Shown: piece after piece, positions 1-7,389 of the stretch | Position numbering within the stretch: the stretch's first letter is position 1 | Layout: each line of letters starts with the position of its first letter | Source: Candidatus Acetothermia bacterium | GTDB lineage: Bacteria > Bipolaricaulota > Bipolaricaulia > RBG-16-55-9 > DRXL01 | NCBI GenBank assembly: GCA_028275205.1 | Contig: JAPWVB010000019.1 | Span: 1-15,613 of the forward strand | Direction of reading: 5' to 3' | DNA length: 15,613 nucleotides | Position numbers and translations under genes: made by a program | The notes under the pieces: model-generated | Databases searched by the model: none | Told to the model about the DNA's origin: nothing | What the model saw: the letters and a program-made list of their open reading frames with translations, nothing else

Positions 1-1
1 T

Positions 2-241
2 GATATAGATATCATCAGCTTCGATGCGTCCAACTACGACATCACAAAATATTATAAAGACCGCAAGGGCAAGCGTATCGCGTGGGGGATTCAGAGAGCC
101 GAAGACATTAAAGATTTTCAGCGAGGCGATTTGATCACGCCGCCGTGCGGCTTAGGCACCAAACTCTTCACAGAAGCGGACGCTGTAGCAAAGTTAGCCC
201 AACTTCGCGAGCTCGCTGAAAGATACCGATCATCTCTCTAG
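2..241 (+). CDS. MetE-like zinc methyltransferase, C-terminal fragment (5' end outside window)
   Basis: An open frame enters from the left edge and gives about 79 residues before a TAG stop. It contains a segment reading roughly ISFDASNYD, then GKRIAWGI, then LITPPCGLGTK. This resembles the C-terminal barrel of the B12-independent methionine synthase/UROD-like superfamily, in which the cysteine of the P-x-CGL motif is the last zinc ligand. Such enzymes transfer a methyl group to a thiol, usually homocysteine. The upstream zinc ligands and any N-terminal domain lie outside the window, so full-length MetE, a short core-MetE and a related MetE-like protein cannot be told apart. The gene converges on fdhA and the two stop codons overlap by 4 nt. 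Its place beside a corrinoid methyl-carrier operon is compatible with a corrinoid-linked methyl transfer, but that is inference. Confidence 0.72.
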   Translation, partial: DIDIISFDASNYDITKYYKDRKGKRIAWGIQRAEDIKDFQRGDLITPPCGLGTKLFTEADAVAKLAQLRELAERYRSSL

Positions 242-2277
242 ACCCGTTCTACTTGAGCGGCGCAGACCTTCAGTTCTGTGATCCCGCAGATGGGGTCTAC
301 CGCGTCATTCGTTAGGAGATTTGTGGGGCTCTCCGCGTAGTGAAAGGGCATCCACACGACGCCTTCGGCGATCTCGGCGATCTGAGCCTTGACGATCAGC
401 TCTCCGCGGCGCGTGCGCACCCGCACCCGATCGCCCGATTTAATCCCAAGCTTCTGAGCGTCTTGCGCGCTCAGCTGCACGAAGTTCTCCGGCTCGGCCC
501 GGCCCGCTTTCGTCCTGCGCGTCATCGTCCCGCAGTTGTACTGCATAAAAGTGCGCCCCGTCGTCAGCAAGAACGGATATTCAGAGTCGGGCAGCTCCGC
601 CGCCGGGAAGTGCTCGATCCCGATGAGCTGGGCCCGCCCGCGCGTGAACTTCTCCTTGTGCAGGAACTTCGTCCCCGGATGATCTTCAGTAGGGCAGGGC
701 CACTGCAGCCCATACTGCTCCTCTAAGCGCCGATAGCTGATCCCCGCGTAGATGGGCACAAGCCTTCTGATCTCTTCGAAGATCTCCTCGGGGCTCTGAT
801 AAGTCATCGCATAGCCCAAGCGCTGAGAGAGCTCGCAGAGAATCTGCCAATCGGGCTTGCTCTCCCCGATGGGCTCGATCGCTTTGCGAATTCTTTGGAC
901 ACGACGCTCAGAATTGACGAACGTCCCGTCTTTCTCGGCGAAGCTCGCCGCGGGGAGCACCACATGCGCAAACTGCGCCGTGCGGCTGGGGAAGAGATCC
1001 TGCACCACGACGAGCTCGGCCATCTGCAGCGCCCGCTCGACTTTCTTTATATTCCCCTCGGTGAGCGCCGGGTCGGAGCCTATGATGTAAAACGCTTTCA
1101 GCTCTCCGGCCAGGGCGCGCTCCCACATGCGCGAGCAGAAGAGAAAAGACTCTTCTTTGGGCACGGGGAGCTTCACCCCCCAGGCCCGCTCAAACTTCTC
1201 AATGACGCTGAGATCCTTCCAACTCTGATACCCCGGCAGCGTCTCCGGCCGACACATATCTGTCGCTCCTTGGACGTTGTTCTGCCCGCGCAGCGCGTTG
1301 ATCCCTGAAGATTCTTTCCCGAAATTTCCCGTGATCAGCGCGAGATTGCACAGCGCTCGGACGTTGTCTACTCCCGTGCGGTGCTCGGTCACCCCTAGTC
1401 CGTAGGCGATGCTTGCGGGCTTCCCGCGAGCATAGAGCTCCGCAGCTTCTTTGATCTTCTGAGCCGGCACGCCACAGAGCGGCGCGACTGATTCGGGAGT
1501 ATACTGCTGCACCACGCTCCAGAACTGCTCGAAGTTCTCGCAGCGCTCCTCGATGAACTTTTGATCATGGAGATTGTGAGCGATGATGTGCTGGGCCATA
1601 GCGTTGAAGAGCGCTACTTCTGTGCCAGGCTTGATCTGCAAGTGCACTGTAGCGAGCTTGGCCGGCTCAGTAGTACGCGGGTCTATGACGATGAGCTTGG
1701 TGCCGTTCTTGACGGCGCGCTTCATCCAAACCGTCCAGATGATGGGATGGGCGTGCGGGGTATTGCTGCCCACGAGCAATAATACTTGAGGGCCAGGCTC
1801 AGCAAACTCCGCGATGGAGTTCGTCATAGCTCCGCTGCCCAGGGAGAGCGCCAGCCCCGCTACCGTCGCTGAGTGACAGATTCGAAAGCACTGATCTATA
1901 TTGTTGGTGCCGAGCACGGCGCGCGCAAACTTCTGGGCAAGATAGTTCTCCTCGACAGTCGCGCGGGAAGAGCTGATCACAGCGAGCGCATCAGGGCCGT
2001 AGCGCTCCCTAATGCGCCGCAGCGCGCGCACAATGAAGCTATACGCCTCGTCCCAGCTCACCGGCGTGAGTCTACCGTTCTTGCGCAGCAAGGGCTGCGT
2101 CAATCTCTCCGGATGATGGACAAACTCATAGGCTGTGGCGCCCTTGGGGCAGAGCGTGCCCTTATTGACAGGGTGATCTTTGTCGGGTTTGAGCCCGATG
2201 AGCTTATTATTCTCTGACTGCAGAATGATGCCACAGCCGACGCCGCAGTAGGGACAGACGGATTGAATCTCACCCAT
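238..2277 (-). CDS. fdhA: Formate dehydrogenase catalytic subunit, cysteine type (molybdopterin)
   Basis: This is a 679-residue Mo/W-bis-MGD formate dehydrogenase catalytic subunit, close in length to E. coli FdhH. It should interconvert CO2 and formate for the methyl branch. The N-terminus carries the [4Fe-4S] set C8, C11, C15 and C43, followed by the conserved K45 in CPKG. The active site is C134-H135 in the FRICHSATV segment, so cysteine replaces selenocysteine (codon TGT at 1876-1878). R330 in ALRGQNNVQG matches FdhH R333. The last ~110 residues form the molybdopterin dinucleotide-binding domain (TTGRTFMQYN, PFHYAES). No N-terminal ferredoxin extension is present and no partner subunit is adjacent. 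I chose ATG at 2277 because it gives an 8-nt overlap with the upstream gene and has AAGGAG just before it. The longer frame from 2310 starts with TTG and adds 11 unsupported residues. Confidence 0.93.
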   Translation of the reverse strand: MGEIQSVCPYCGVGCGIILQSENNKLIGLKPDKDHPVNKGTLCPKGATAYEFVHHPERLTQPLLRKNGRLTPVSWDEAYSFIVRALRRIRERYGPDALAVISSSRATVEENYLAQKFARAVLGTNNIDQCFRICHSATVAGLALSLGSGAMTNSIAEFAEPGPQVLLLVGSNTPHAHPIIWTVWMKRAVKNGTKLIVIDPRTTEPAKLATVHLQIKPGTEVALFNAMAQHIIAHNLHDQKFIEERCENFEQFWSVVQQYTPESVAPLCGVPAQKIKEAAELYARGKPASIAYGLGVTEHRTGVDNVRALCNLALITGNFGKESSGINALRGQNNVQGATDMCRPETLPGYQSWKDLSVIEKFERAWGVKLPVPKEESFLFCSRMWERALAGELKAFYIIGSDPALTEGNIKKVERALQMAELVVVQDLFPSRTAQFAHVVLPAASFAEKDGTFVNSERRVQRIRKAIEPIGESKPDWQILCELSQRLGYAMTYQSPEEIFEEIRRLVPIYAGISYRRLEEQYGLQWPCPTEDHPGTKFLHKEKFTRGRAQLIGIEHFPAAELPDSEYPFLLTTGRTFMQYNCGTMTRRTKAGRAEPENFVQLSAQDAQKLGIKSGDRVRVRTRRGELIVKAQIAEIAEGVVWMPFHYAESPTNLLTNDAVDPICGITELKVCAAQVERV

Positions 2278-2923
2278 AGCTCCTTCCCCCTTCTCGTTGG
2301 TACACTGCAATCAATTGGTCGCAGATCATCGCGCCAAGATGGGCCAGCATCTCTAAATGATGATACCGCCCCGCGGAAGCATCAAATAAGACTTGAGCAC
2401 TTGAGGGGAACTCGTCGCCCCCGGACCAGTAGACCACAGCCAGCGGAATCCGTGGCAGCGCCCAGAAACGAAACGCCGCGTCGCCCAAGGCTATGGGCTC
2501 GCCGCCGAGCTTCTGCGCCGCGCGACGAAAGCCTTCAATATCACCCTTGAAATGACGCGCCACTAAATTCCCCGAATAGCTCTGAAAAGCCCTCTCGTAG
2601 AACGCCCCGTTGGGCAGCTCCCTCAGCGAGACCCACTGCTGAGCTAACGGCGTGCCGTCGGCGAGCACAAGATACTGCAAGAGCACCGCCTGGACGGGAT
2701 TGGAGCAACGTTGCCCCGTGGGATCGAAGACTTCTAAGTCTGGCCACGTGACCGTGTAGGGCTGGCCGAGGAAGCGCACCTGCAAGCGCCCCTGGCCCTC
2801 TTCGATCTCGTAATAGACTGCCCCGGAGCGCTCCGCGATCTCGCGAGGGTCGCGAACGCGCAACTCATCCCGCGCTTGCGCGATCTTGGGCTCCAGGCTC
2901 TGCTCCCACGCTGGGTTACGCAT
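2270..2923 (-). CDS. DUF3786-like protein of unknown function
   Basis: This 217-residue soluble protein resembles the DUF3786 family (recognised by eye, not searched). Characteristic parts are the LLQYLVLADGTPL segment near residues 81-93, WVSLRELPNGAFYERAF near 97-113, LGGEPIALGDAA near 139-150, and LPRIPLAVVYW...GDEFPSSAQVLFD near 156-181. There is no signal peptide or membrane segment. It has only two cysteines (C73 and C201), so it is unlikely to hold a cluster alone. The function of the family is unknown to me. The gene is embedded between cooS and fdhA and overlaps each by 8 nt, with both overlaps of the form ATGNGTRA. It has no clear Shine-Dalgarno sequence, which suggests its translation is coupled to that of cooS. 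Context suggests a role in maturing or supporting CODH/ACS or formate dehydrogenase, but this is inference only. Confidence 0.85.
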   Translation of the reverse strand: MRNPAWEQSLEPKIAQARDELRVRDPREIAERSGAVYYEIEEGQGRLQVRFLGQPYTVTWPDLEVFDPTGQRCSNPVQAVLLQYLVLADGTPLAQQWVSLRELPNGAFYERAFQSYSGNLVARHFKGDIEGFRRAAQKLGGEPIALGDAAFRFWALPRIPLAVVYWSGGDEFPSSAQVLFDASAGRYHHLEMLAHLGAMICDQLIAVYQREGGRSYG

Positions 2924-4823
2924 AGACCGGCGTGTACATGGGCTCTTTGAGCTTCAGCTCCGCGCGCTTGCGGTCAATGTGCTCAATCATTAAATGCGCA
3001 GCCTTGATGGGGTCGGGCTCGAACGCGAACTTCCCGCCGACAAGCTTTTCGATCTCCTCGGTCAAGAACTTGGTGACGTTGCGGCTCCCATAGATAGGAT
3101 GCGGCGTGCCGAAGACCGTGAACACCCCCGAAGCGACGACGTAGAACCCAATGGCGATCGCTTTCTCGCTCATCCATTCGGGGGCAGCGCCGGCCACGGG
3201 AAGCTTGGAGAAATCATCACCTAAGCCGCCTTCACCTACAATCTCGATGAGCGTCGTCAAGATGCGCGAGTTATCAACACACGACCCCAGGTGCAGCACC
3301 GGCGGGATGCCCACAGCCTCGCAGATCTCCCTCAGCCCCGGCCCAGCGTACTCGAACGCCGCTTCGGGTCGCAAGAACCCGCACTTGGCGTCGGCGATCG
3401 CCGCGCACCCTGTGGTCACAATCAAGACGTCATTCTTGAGGAGTTCCTTGGTCATCTCGATATGAGCCCAGTCGTGAGTGATATTGGGGTTGTTGCACCC
3501 GACGATAGCTGCTGCGCCGCGCAGCCGCCCGTCAATGATCGCGTCATTGAGGGGTCTGAAGGTCGCGCGATACCGCCCGCCCAAGAATCGAAAGACGGAC
3601 TCGGTGGTAAAACCCGCGATGAGGTCCGTCGTATGCGCGGGAATGCTCACCCGCTGATGATCCCGATTGGGGAAGTTCTCGATAGCGCGCTGTATAATCT
3701 CTTTGGCGATCTCGTAGGCGCGCTCCTCGTGGAACTCAATGTGCTCCACACCGGGGAATTTCGCTTTGGGAGAGGTCGTGATGAGCTTCGTATGGAAGCA
3801 CTGAGAGAGGCTGCTGAGCGCGGGCATGATGCACTGCACGTCCACGATCATGGCGTCCACGACCCCCGTGGCTAGGGCTACTTCTTGCTGCAAGAAGTTC
3901 CCGGCGATGGGGATGCCGTGGCGCATAAGAATTTCATTAGCTGTGCAGCAGATGCCCGCGAGATTGATCCCCTTGGCGCCCTTCTGGCGAGCGAGCTGCT
4001 GGAGCTGGGGGTCGCGGCTGGCAGCGACGAGCATCTCCGAGAGCGTGGGCTCGTGGCCATGGACGACGACGTTCACCTCGTCGCGCTTGAGGACGCCTAG
4101 GTTCACTTTGGCCTTGAGGGGCGCAGGGGTCCTAAAGAGAATATCTTGGAGCTCGGTAGCGATCATGGAGCCGCCCCAGCCGTCGGCGAGCGCCGCGCGC
4201 ATCCCATGCAGCAGAATATTTCTATAGTCATTGTCCACGCCCATGGTCGTCCGGTGCATGACCTCGACGATCTCGCGGTCTATGCCTCTGGGCATAATAT
4301 TGAGCTTGCGCCAGAGATCTTGCCTGGCTTTGGGGGCACGCTTGGCAAACGTCAGTTCGCCCTCTTGCTGGCCGAACTCCGCAAGAACCTTCTCGGCGAG
4401 GGCCTTGGCGACCTCAGCATCGCTCTTGGTATCTGGCCCGATGCCAAACTCGGCTGCGATCTTTCTGAGTTTTATGGGATCTTTGATCTGGTAGCCGCCC
4501 TTGCCTTCAGCAGCGAGGAGCAGCGTATGGGCGACATCGCGCCCATGGTCGGAGTGGGCGGCCGCTCCCGCTGCGATCATGCGCGCGAGATTCCTGGCCA
4601 CGATGGTATCGGCATCGGCGCCGCAGACGCCGCGCTGCGGCCCCTTCCCAAAGGGGTCAATGCGACAGGGCCCCATATTACAGATGCGGCAGCAGATGCC
4701 CAACTGTCCAAAACCGCACTGGGGCTGTTGCGCCTCCCAGCGATCCCACGCCGTCTCCAGGCGCTCTTGCTTGGCGCGCTGGAGCATCTCTTGCGTCGCA
4801 CGATCTACGCTGCGCTCTCTCAT
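2916..4823 (-). CDS. cooS: Ni-Fe-S carbon monoxide dehydrogenase catalytic subunit
   Basis: This 635-residue anaerobic CODH (CooS/AcsA) interconverts CO and CO2 and, in this operon, should feed CO to AcsB. The D-cluster cysteines are C36 and C44. The B-cluster ligands are C45, C48, C53 and C67, with the same spacing as in Carboxydothermus CooS. The C-cluster ligands can be placed as H257 (HGHEPTLSE), C293 (GICCTANE), C331 (VDVQCIMPA), C443 (VGCNN), C473 (TTGCAA) and C515 (LGSCVDNSR). K554 in MSEKA and H90 fit the catalytic lysine and histidine. All metal ligands are present, so the enzyme should be active. The start is supported by AGGAGG directly upstream and by the 10-nt gap after acsE. It sits downstream of acsE rather than next to acsB. 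The symbol acsA would be equally valid. Confidence 0.97.
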   Translation of the reverse strand: MRERSVDRATQEMLQRAKQERLETAWDRWEAQQPQCGFGQLGICCRICNMGPCRIDPFGKGPQRGVCGADADTIVARNLARMIAAGAAAHSDHGRDVAHTLLLAAEGKGGYQIKDPIKLRKIAAEFGIGPDTKSDAEVAKALAEKVLAEFGQQEGELTFAKRAPKARQDLWRKLNIMPRGIDREIVEVMHRTTMGVDNDYRNILLHGMRAALADGWGGSMIATELQDILFRTPAPLKAKVNLGVLKRDEVNVVVHGHEPTLSEMLVAASRDPQLQQLARQKGAKGINLAGICCTANEILMRHGIPIAGNFLQQEVALATGVVDAMIVDVQCIMPALSSLSQCFHTKLITTSPKAKFPGVEHIEFHEERAYEIAKEIIQRAIENFPNRDHQRVSIPAHTTDLIAGFTTESVFRFLGGRYRATFRPLNDAIIDGRLRGAAAIVGCNNPNITHDWAHIEMTKELLKNDVLIVTTGCAAIADAKCGFLRPEAAFEYAGPGLREICEAVGIPPVLHLGSCVDNSRILTTLIEIVGEGGLGDDFSKLPVAGAAPEWMSEKAIAIGFYVVASGVFTVFGTPHPIYGSRNVTKFLTEEIEKLVGGKFAFEPDPIKAAHLMIEHIDRKRAELKLKEPMYTPVYA

Positions 4824-4825
4824 GG

Positions 4826-4833
4826 CTCCTCCT
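4826..4833 (-). promoter_or_regulatory. Strong ribosome binding site of cooS
   Basis: On the minus strand the 10 nt between the acsE stop codon TAA and the cooS ATG read AGGAGGAGCC. This is a near-perfect anti-16S match filling the whole gap. It fixes the cooS start at 4823 and suggests strong initiation independent of acsE. Confidence 0.75.
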
Positions 4834-5637
4834 TTACTTCTTCTTCCGATATGCCTTCAGATAGCTGTCGCTGTAGATCTCTTTGTTTAAGATCAGCTCG
4901 GCCGTAGCCACGGCGTTCATCAGCTCCTGATCGCAGACGTTGCAGATCGCCGTATCACATCCCATAGCCATGGCCATCACTAAGAACGTCCGGTTGATGA
5001 GCGACTTCTCTTGCGCTTTGGAGCAGATATTGCTCAGCCCAATTGAGATGTGCGGCGGCGGATCGGAGATCATCGCGAACTGTCGGATCGCTTCCAAGAC
5101 GTTCTTCGCCTGCTCCTGCATAAACTTTAGGGGCATGACGATCGGATCGAGATAGATGCGATCTGGAGTCAGCCCTGCTTCGCTGGCCACAGCAAAGATC
5201 TTCGCCCCAAGCTCGACCCTTCGGTCTACGTCTTGCGGGCTGCCGCGCTCGTCCATCACCACCCCGATCAGCCCCGCGTTGTACTGCATCGCCAACTCCA
5301 CAAGGGGAATGAGCTTGCTATCTTCGGCAGTCGTGCTATTGATGATCACGGGGCGCCCGCCCCCAAACTCTCTATATGCCTCCAAGCCGGCCTTCATAAG
5401 ATCGAGCTTGTTGTAGTCAATGGAGATCGGGGTTGGGACGGCCTCACAGACCGTCTGGATGAGCCAGCGGAAGTCGTCGGCGCTCTTGGAGACCGCGCCC
5501 AAGTTCACGTCCAGATAGTCTGCTCCGGCTTCCGTCTGTCGCCTCGCCCACTCTTGGATGGGGGCTTTGTTCCTCTCTTTGATCGCCTGCGCAATGTCTT
5601 TGAAAGAGCCGTTGATGCGCTCCCCTATCAAAATCAT
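4834..5637 (-). CDS. acsE: Methyltetrahydrofolate:corrinoid iron-sulfur protein methyltransferase
   Basis: This 267-residue TIM-barrel methyltransferase moves the methyl group of methyl-tetrahydrofolate to the Co(I) centre of the AcsCD corrinoid protein. It matches Moorella MeTr along its length: an N-terminal ILIGERINGSF, QEWARRQTEAGADYLDVNLG near residues 28-47, ISIDYN near 71-76, IINSTTAE near 98-105, a DRIYLDPIVMP segment near 159-169, GLSN near 200-203, and INRTFLVMAMAMGCD. D74, N100, D164 and N203 correspond to the folate-binding and active-site Asp/Asn residues of MeTr. I chose ATG at 5637 because it forms an ATGA overlap with the acsD stop and matches the family N-terminus. A longer frame reaching back to 5790 adds about 51 residues unrelated to the family that overlap acsD. 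Confidence 0.96.
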   Translation of the reverse strand: MILIGERINGSFKDIAQAIKERNKAPIQEWARRQTEAGADYLDVNLGAVSKSADDFRWLIQTVCEAVPTPISIDYNKLDLMKAGLEAYREFGGGRPVIINSTTAEDSKLIPLVELAMQYNAGLIGVVMDERGSPQDVDRRVELGAKIFAVASEAGLTPDRIYLDPIVMPLKFMQEQAKNVLEAIRQFAMISDPPPHISIGLSNICSKAQEKSLINRTFLVMAMAMGCDTAICNVCDQELMNAVATAELILNKEIYSDSYLKAYRKKK

Positions 5638-6614
5638 CTCAGACCATCTCCCATCAACTGTGTGATCGTTTCTCGGACACTCGCGACGGCCTTGGGATGG
5701 CGCAGCACCAAGATATCCGCGCCCGCCAAAAGATAGACATAGGCCGTCGTGGCCTCCCACAGCGGGCCGCGCTCTTTTTGTTCGCCCCATTCGGGAAGCT
5801 CGCGCTCGCTCGCTTTGGCTTCCTTCACACCCCAGACTTCGATCCCGATGTCGCAGATCATGGGCTGCGAGAGCATCTTATCGCCGCGCAAGGCTGCGAG
5901 TCGCGCCCGCTCCATCACCGAATAGACGTACTCCAGCCCGTAGCCGAGCGCCGCGCTCGTGGGGTAGATCACGATATCTTCGGGCTTGAAGCCCATATCC
6001 GTCGCCAAGATATTGACTTGCTTCGCGATGTTGACATCGCAGGGCGACTCGGTGATCACTTTATGTTTATACGCGGTGCAGAGCGCTACTAACGTCTTAT
6101 AGTTGTCTTCAGTGATCGTGCCCAACAGACAATTCTCGCCCGCAGCAGCTTCAGCGACCGCGGGAAAGATCTCGTTATCTTTGTCGTCGTTGCCCGTGCC
6201 CCAGACGATCAGCGGCACGCCCACAGACTCTAAGACTCTCTTAACGGCTTGGGCTGCCTCTTGAGGCCCACGATTCTCTTTCACGGGGTCGCAGCCGGCA
6301 AGCCTCAGACAGATCAAGTCCGCGCCGTACTGCTCGACGCACTTTTTGGCCCACAGCCCCGGATCGTGCCAGACATCGCGGAAGTGCTCCGCGAGCACAT
6401 CCGGCCAATCTTGAGGAGCGACGTCCCAGACCTCCATAGCGATCGCCGGAGGGTAGGGCATCGCGCCCTCAAAGTGATGGAACGGCAGGGCCGTTGCCCC
6501 GCCCACGGTGACCTTCTTTGTGCGGGTGCCGCCTTCGTCGCGGGTCGCGCCCAATGTCACGGTATTGATCGCGTTCGGCCAAGTCTTCTTGACATCAGGA
6601 AGTGTGACGGGCAT
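5634..6614 (-). CDS. acsD: Corrinoid iron-sulfur protein, small subunit
   Basis: This 326-residue small (beta) subunit of the corrinoid iron-sulfur protein pairs with AcsC to carry the methyl group from AcsE to acetyl-CoA synthase. It is clearly homologous to Moorella AcsD. Recognisable segments are TLGATRDEGGTRTKKVTVGG and ALPFHHFEGAMPYPP near the N-terminus, WAKKCVEQYGADLICLRLAG, AEAAAGENCLLG, LGYGLEYVYSVMERARLAALRGDKML, ERGPLWEATTAYV and a C-terminal ILVLRHPKAV. I chose ATG at 6614, preceded by GGAGGAGG at an 8-nt spacing. It lies 1 nt after the stop of the upstream cooC gene. An in-frame ATG at 6632 would add only six residues inside cooC and leave the strong Shine-Dalgarno sequence unused. 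The stop overlaps the acsE start as ATGA. Confidence 0.96.
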   Translation of the reverse strand: MPVTLPDVKKTWPNAINTVTLGATRDEGGTRTKKVTVGGATALPFHHFEGAMPYPPAIAMEVWDVAPQDWPDVLAEHFRDVWHDPGLWAKKCVEQYGADLICLRLAGCDPVKENRGPQEAAQAVKRVLESVGVPLIVWGTGNDDKDNEIFPAVAEAAAGENCLLGTITEDNYKTLVALCTAYKHKVITESPCDVNIAKQVNILATDMGFKPEDIVIYPTSAALGYGLEYVYSVMERARLAALRGDKMLSQPMICDIGIEVWGVKEAKASERELPEWGEQKERGPLWEATTAYVYLLAGADILVLRHPKAVASVRETITQLMGDGLR

Positions 6615-6615
6615 C

Positions 6616-7389
6616 TTACGATCCTCCTCCATCCCGCAAAATCTTCTCTACAATCTCCTTCACGGCGACTTTAGCCGGGGAAGCGGAAGAGAGCTCGCTC
6701 AAGGGCTTGCCCTCAAAACTGAGACGCAAGAGCGCTTCATCCTTGGGAATTTCCCCCACTAAGCTGAGCCCCACTTGGGCGATCTTGTCCATCACGCGCC
6801 CTGATTGCACCCCGTCGCTCACGTGATTGAGCACTAAAAATCTCTTGTGAATGCGCAATTGGAGCTCATCTGCGAGTCTATTGATGCGCGCTGCCGCCTG
6901 TAGGGCCACCGGTGTAGCGTCGCTAATAACTAAGAGAACGTCCACGTCTTGGGTGGTGCGCCGCGAGAGATGCTCCAGCCCCGCTTCGTTGTCTAACACC
7001 ACGTACTTATAGTTCTTGCTGAGAATGTCTATATAGCGCCTCAAGACGTGATTGACGGCGCAGTAGCAGAAGGGGCCCTCGCCGCGGCCCATCGCTAACA
7101 GATCAACCCCGTTGCTCTCCACAAGGCACTGCTGCAGCCCATACTCTAAGTACTGATCTTTCGTGACCCCTGGCGGGAGGTCCTTAATGCGCTGCAGCGT
7201 CTCCTCACGCAGCTCCCCGATCGTGCGCTCGACGGTCAGTCCCAAGACTTGATGGAAGTTCGTATTGGGGTCGGCGTCAATAGCGAGCACCGGCCCGTCT
7301 CCCCTCTCGACGAGCTCTCGCACGATCAGCCCTGCGACAGTTGTCTTGCCCACGCCGCCCTTGCCGGCAACGGCTATCGTGAACGCCAT
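6616..7389 (-). CDS. acsF: CooC/AcsF-type nickel-insertion ATPase
   Basis: This 257-residue MinD/SIMIBI-type P-loop ATPase has the deviant Walker A motif GKGGVGKTT at residues 9-17, the switch motif IDADPN at 37-42 and LDNEAGLEHLSRR in the middle. The CxC pair C108-x-C110 (GPFCYCAVN) is the dimer-interface metal site of the CooC family. These proteins use ATP to deliver nickel to CODH or acetyl-CoA synthase. Its position between acsV and acsD matches the cooC3/acsF gene of other acetyl-CoA pathway loci, which favours maturation of AcsB. The symbol rests on position rather than diagnostic residues, and cooC would also be acceptable. The ATG overlaps the end of acsV by 16 nt and has AAGGAG 5 nt upstream. 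A second paralogue lies at 14754-15494. Confidence 0.88.
   Translation of the reverse strand: MAFTIAVAGKGGVGKTTVAGLIVRELVERGDGPVLAIDADPNTNFHQVLGLTVERTIGELREETLQRIKDLPPGVTKDQYLEYGLQQCLVESNGVDLLAMGRGEGPFCYCAVNHVLRRYIDILSKNYKYVVLDNEAGLEHLSRRTTQDVDVLLVISDATPVALQAAARINRLADELQLRIHKRFLVLNHVSDGVQSGRVMDKIAQVGLSLVGEIPKDEALLRLSFEGKPLSELSSASPAKVAVKEIVEKILRDGGGS
6623..6630 (-). promoter_or_regulatory. Ribosome binding site that fixes the acsD start
   Basis: GGAGGAGG on the minus strand lies within the last codons of the upstream cooC gene (its Gly-Gly-Gly-Ser tail). It is 8 nt from the ATG at 6614, an ideal spacing, and supports that start over the ATG at 6632. Confidence 0.7.

Noticed and set aside
200..300. 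Possible terminator between the convergent left-end genes
   Set aside because: The genes overlap by 4 nt and I could not find a GC-rich hairpin followed by a U-run on either strand here.
2278..2310. Longer FdhA start (TTG at 2310)
   Set aside because: It adds 11 residues not seen before the cysteine motif in the family. The ATG at 2277 gives a compact overlap and has AAGGAG upstream.
4146..4907. Plus-strand open frame (about 253 codons) across the cooS start and acsE end
   Set aside because: It is antisense to two well-supported genes and runs through their junction, with no recognisable domain.
5638..5790. Longer AcsE start (ATG at 5790)
   Set aside because: The added 51 residues have no similarity to the MeTr family and lie inside acsD in another frame. 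The ATGA junction at 5637 is typical.
6615..6632. Longer AcsD start (ATG at 6632)
   Set aside because: It would place the GGAGGAGG ribosome binding site inside the coding region. ATG at 6614 has the right spacing.
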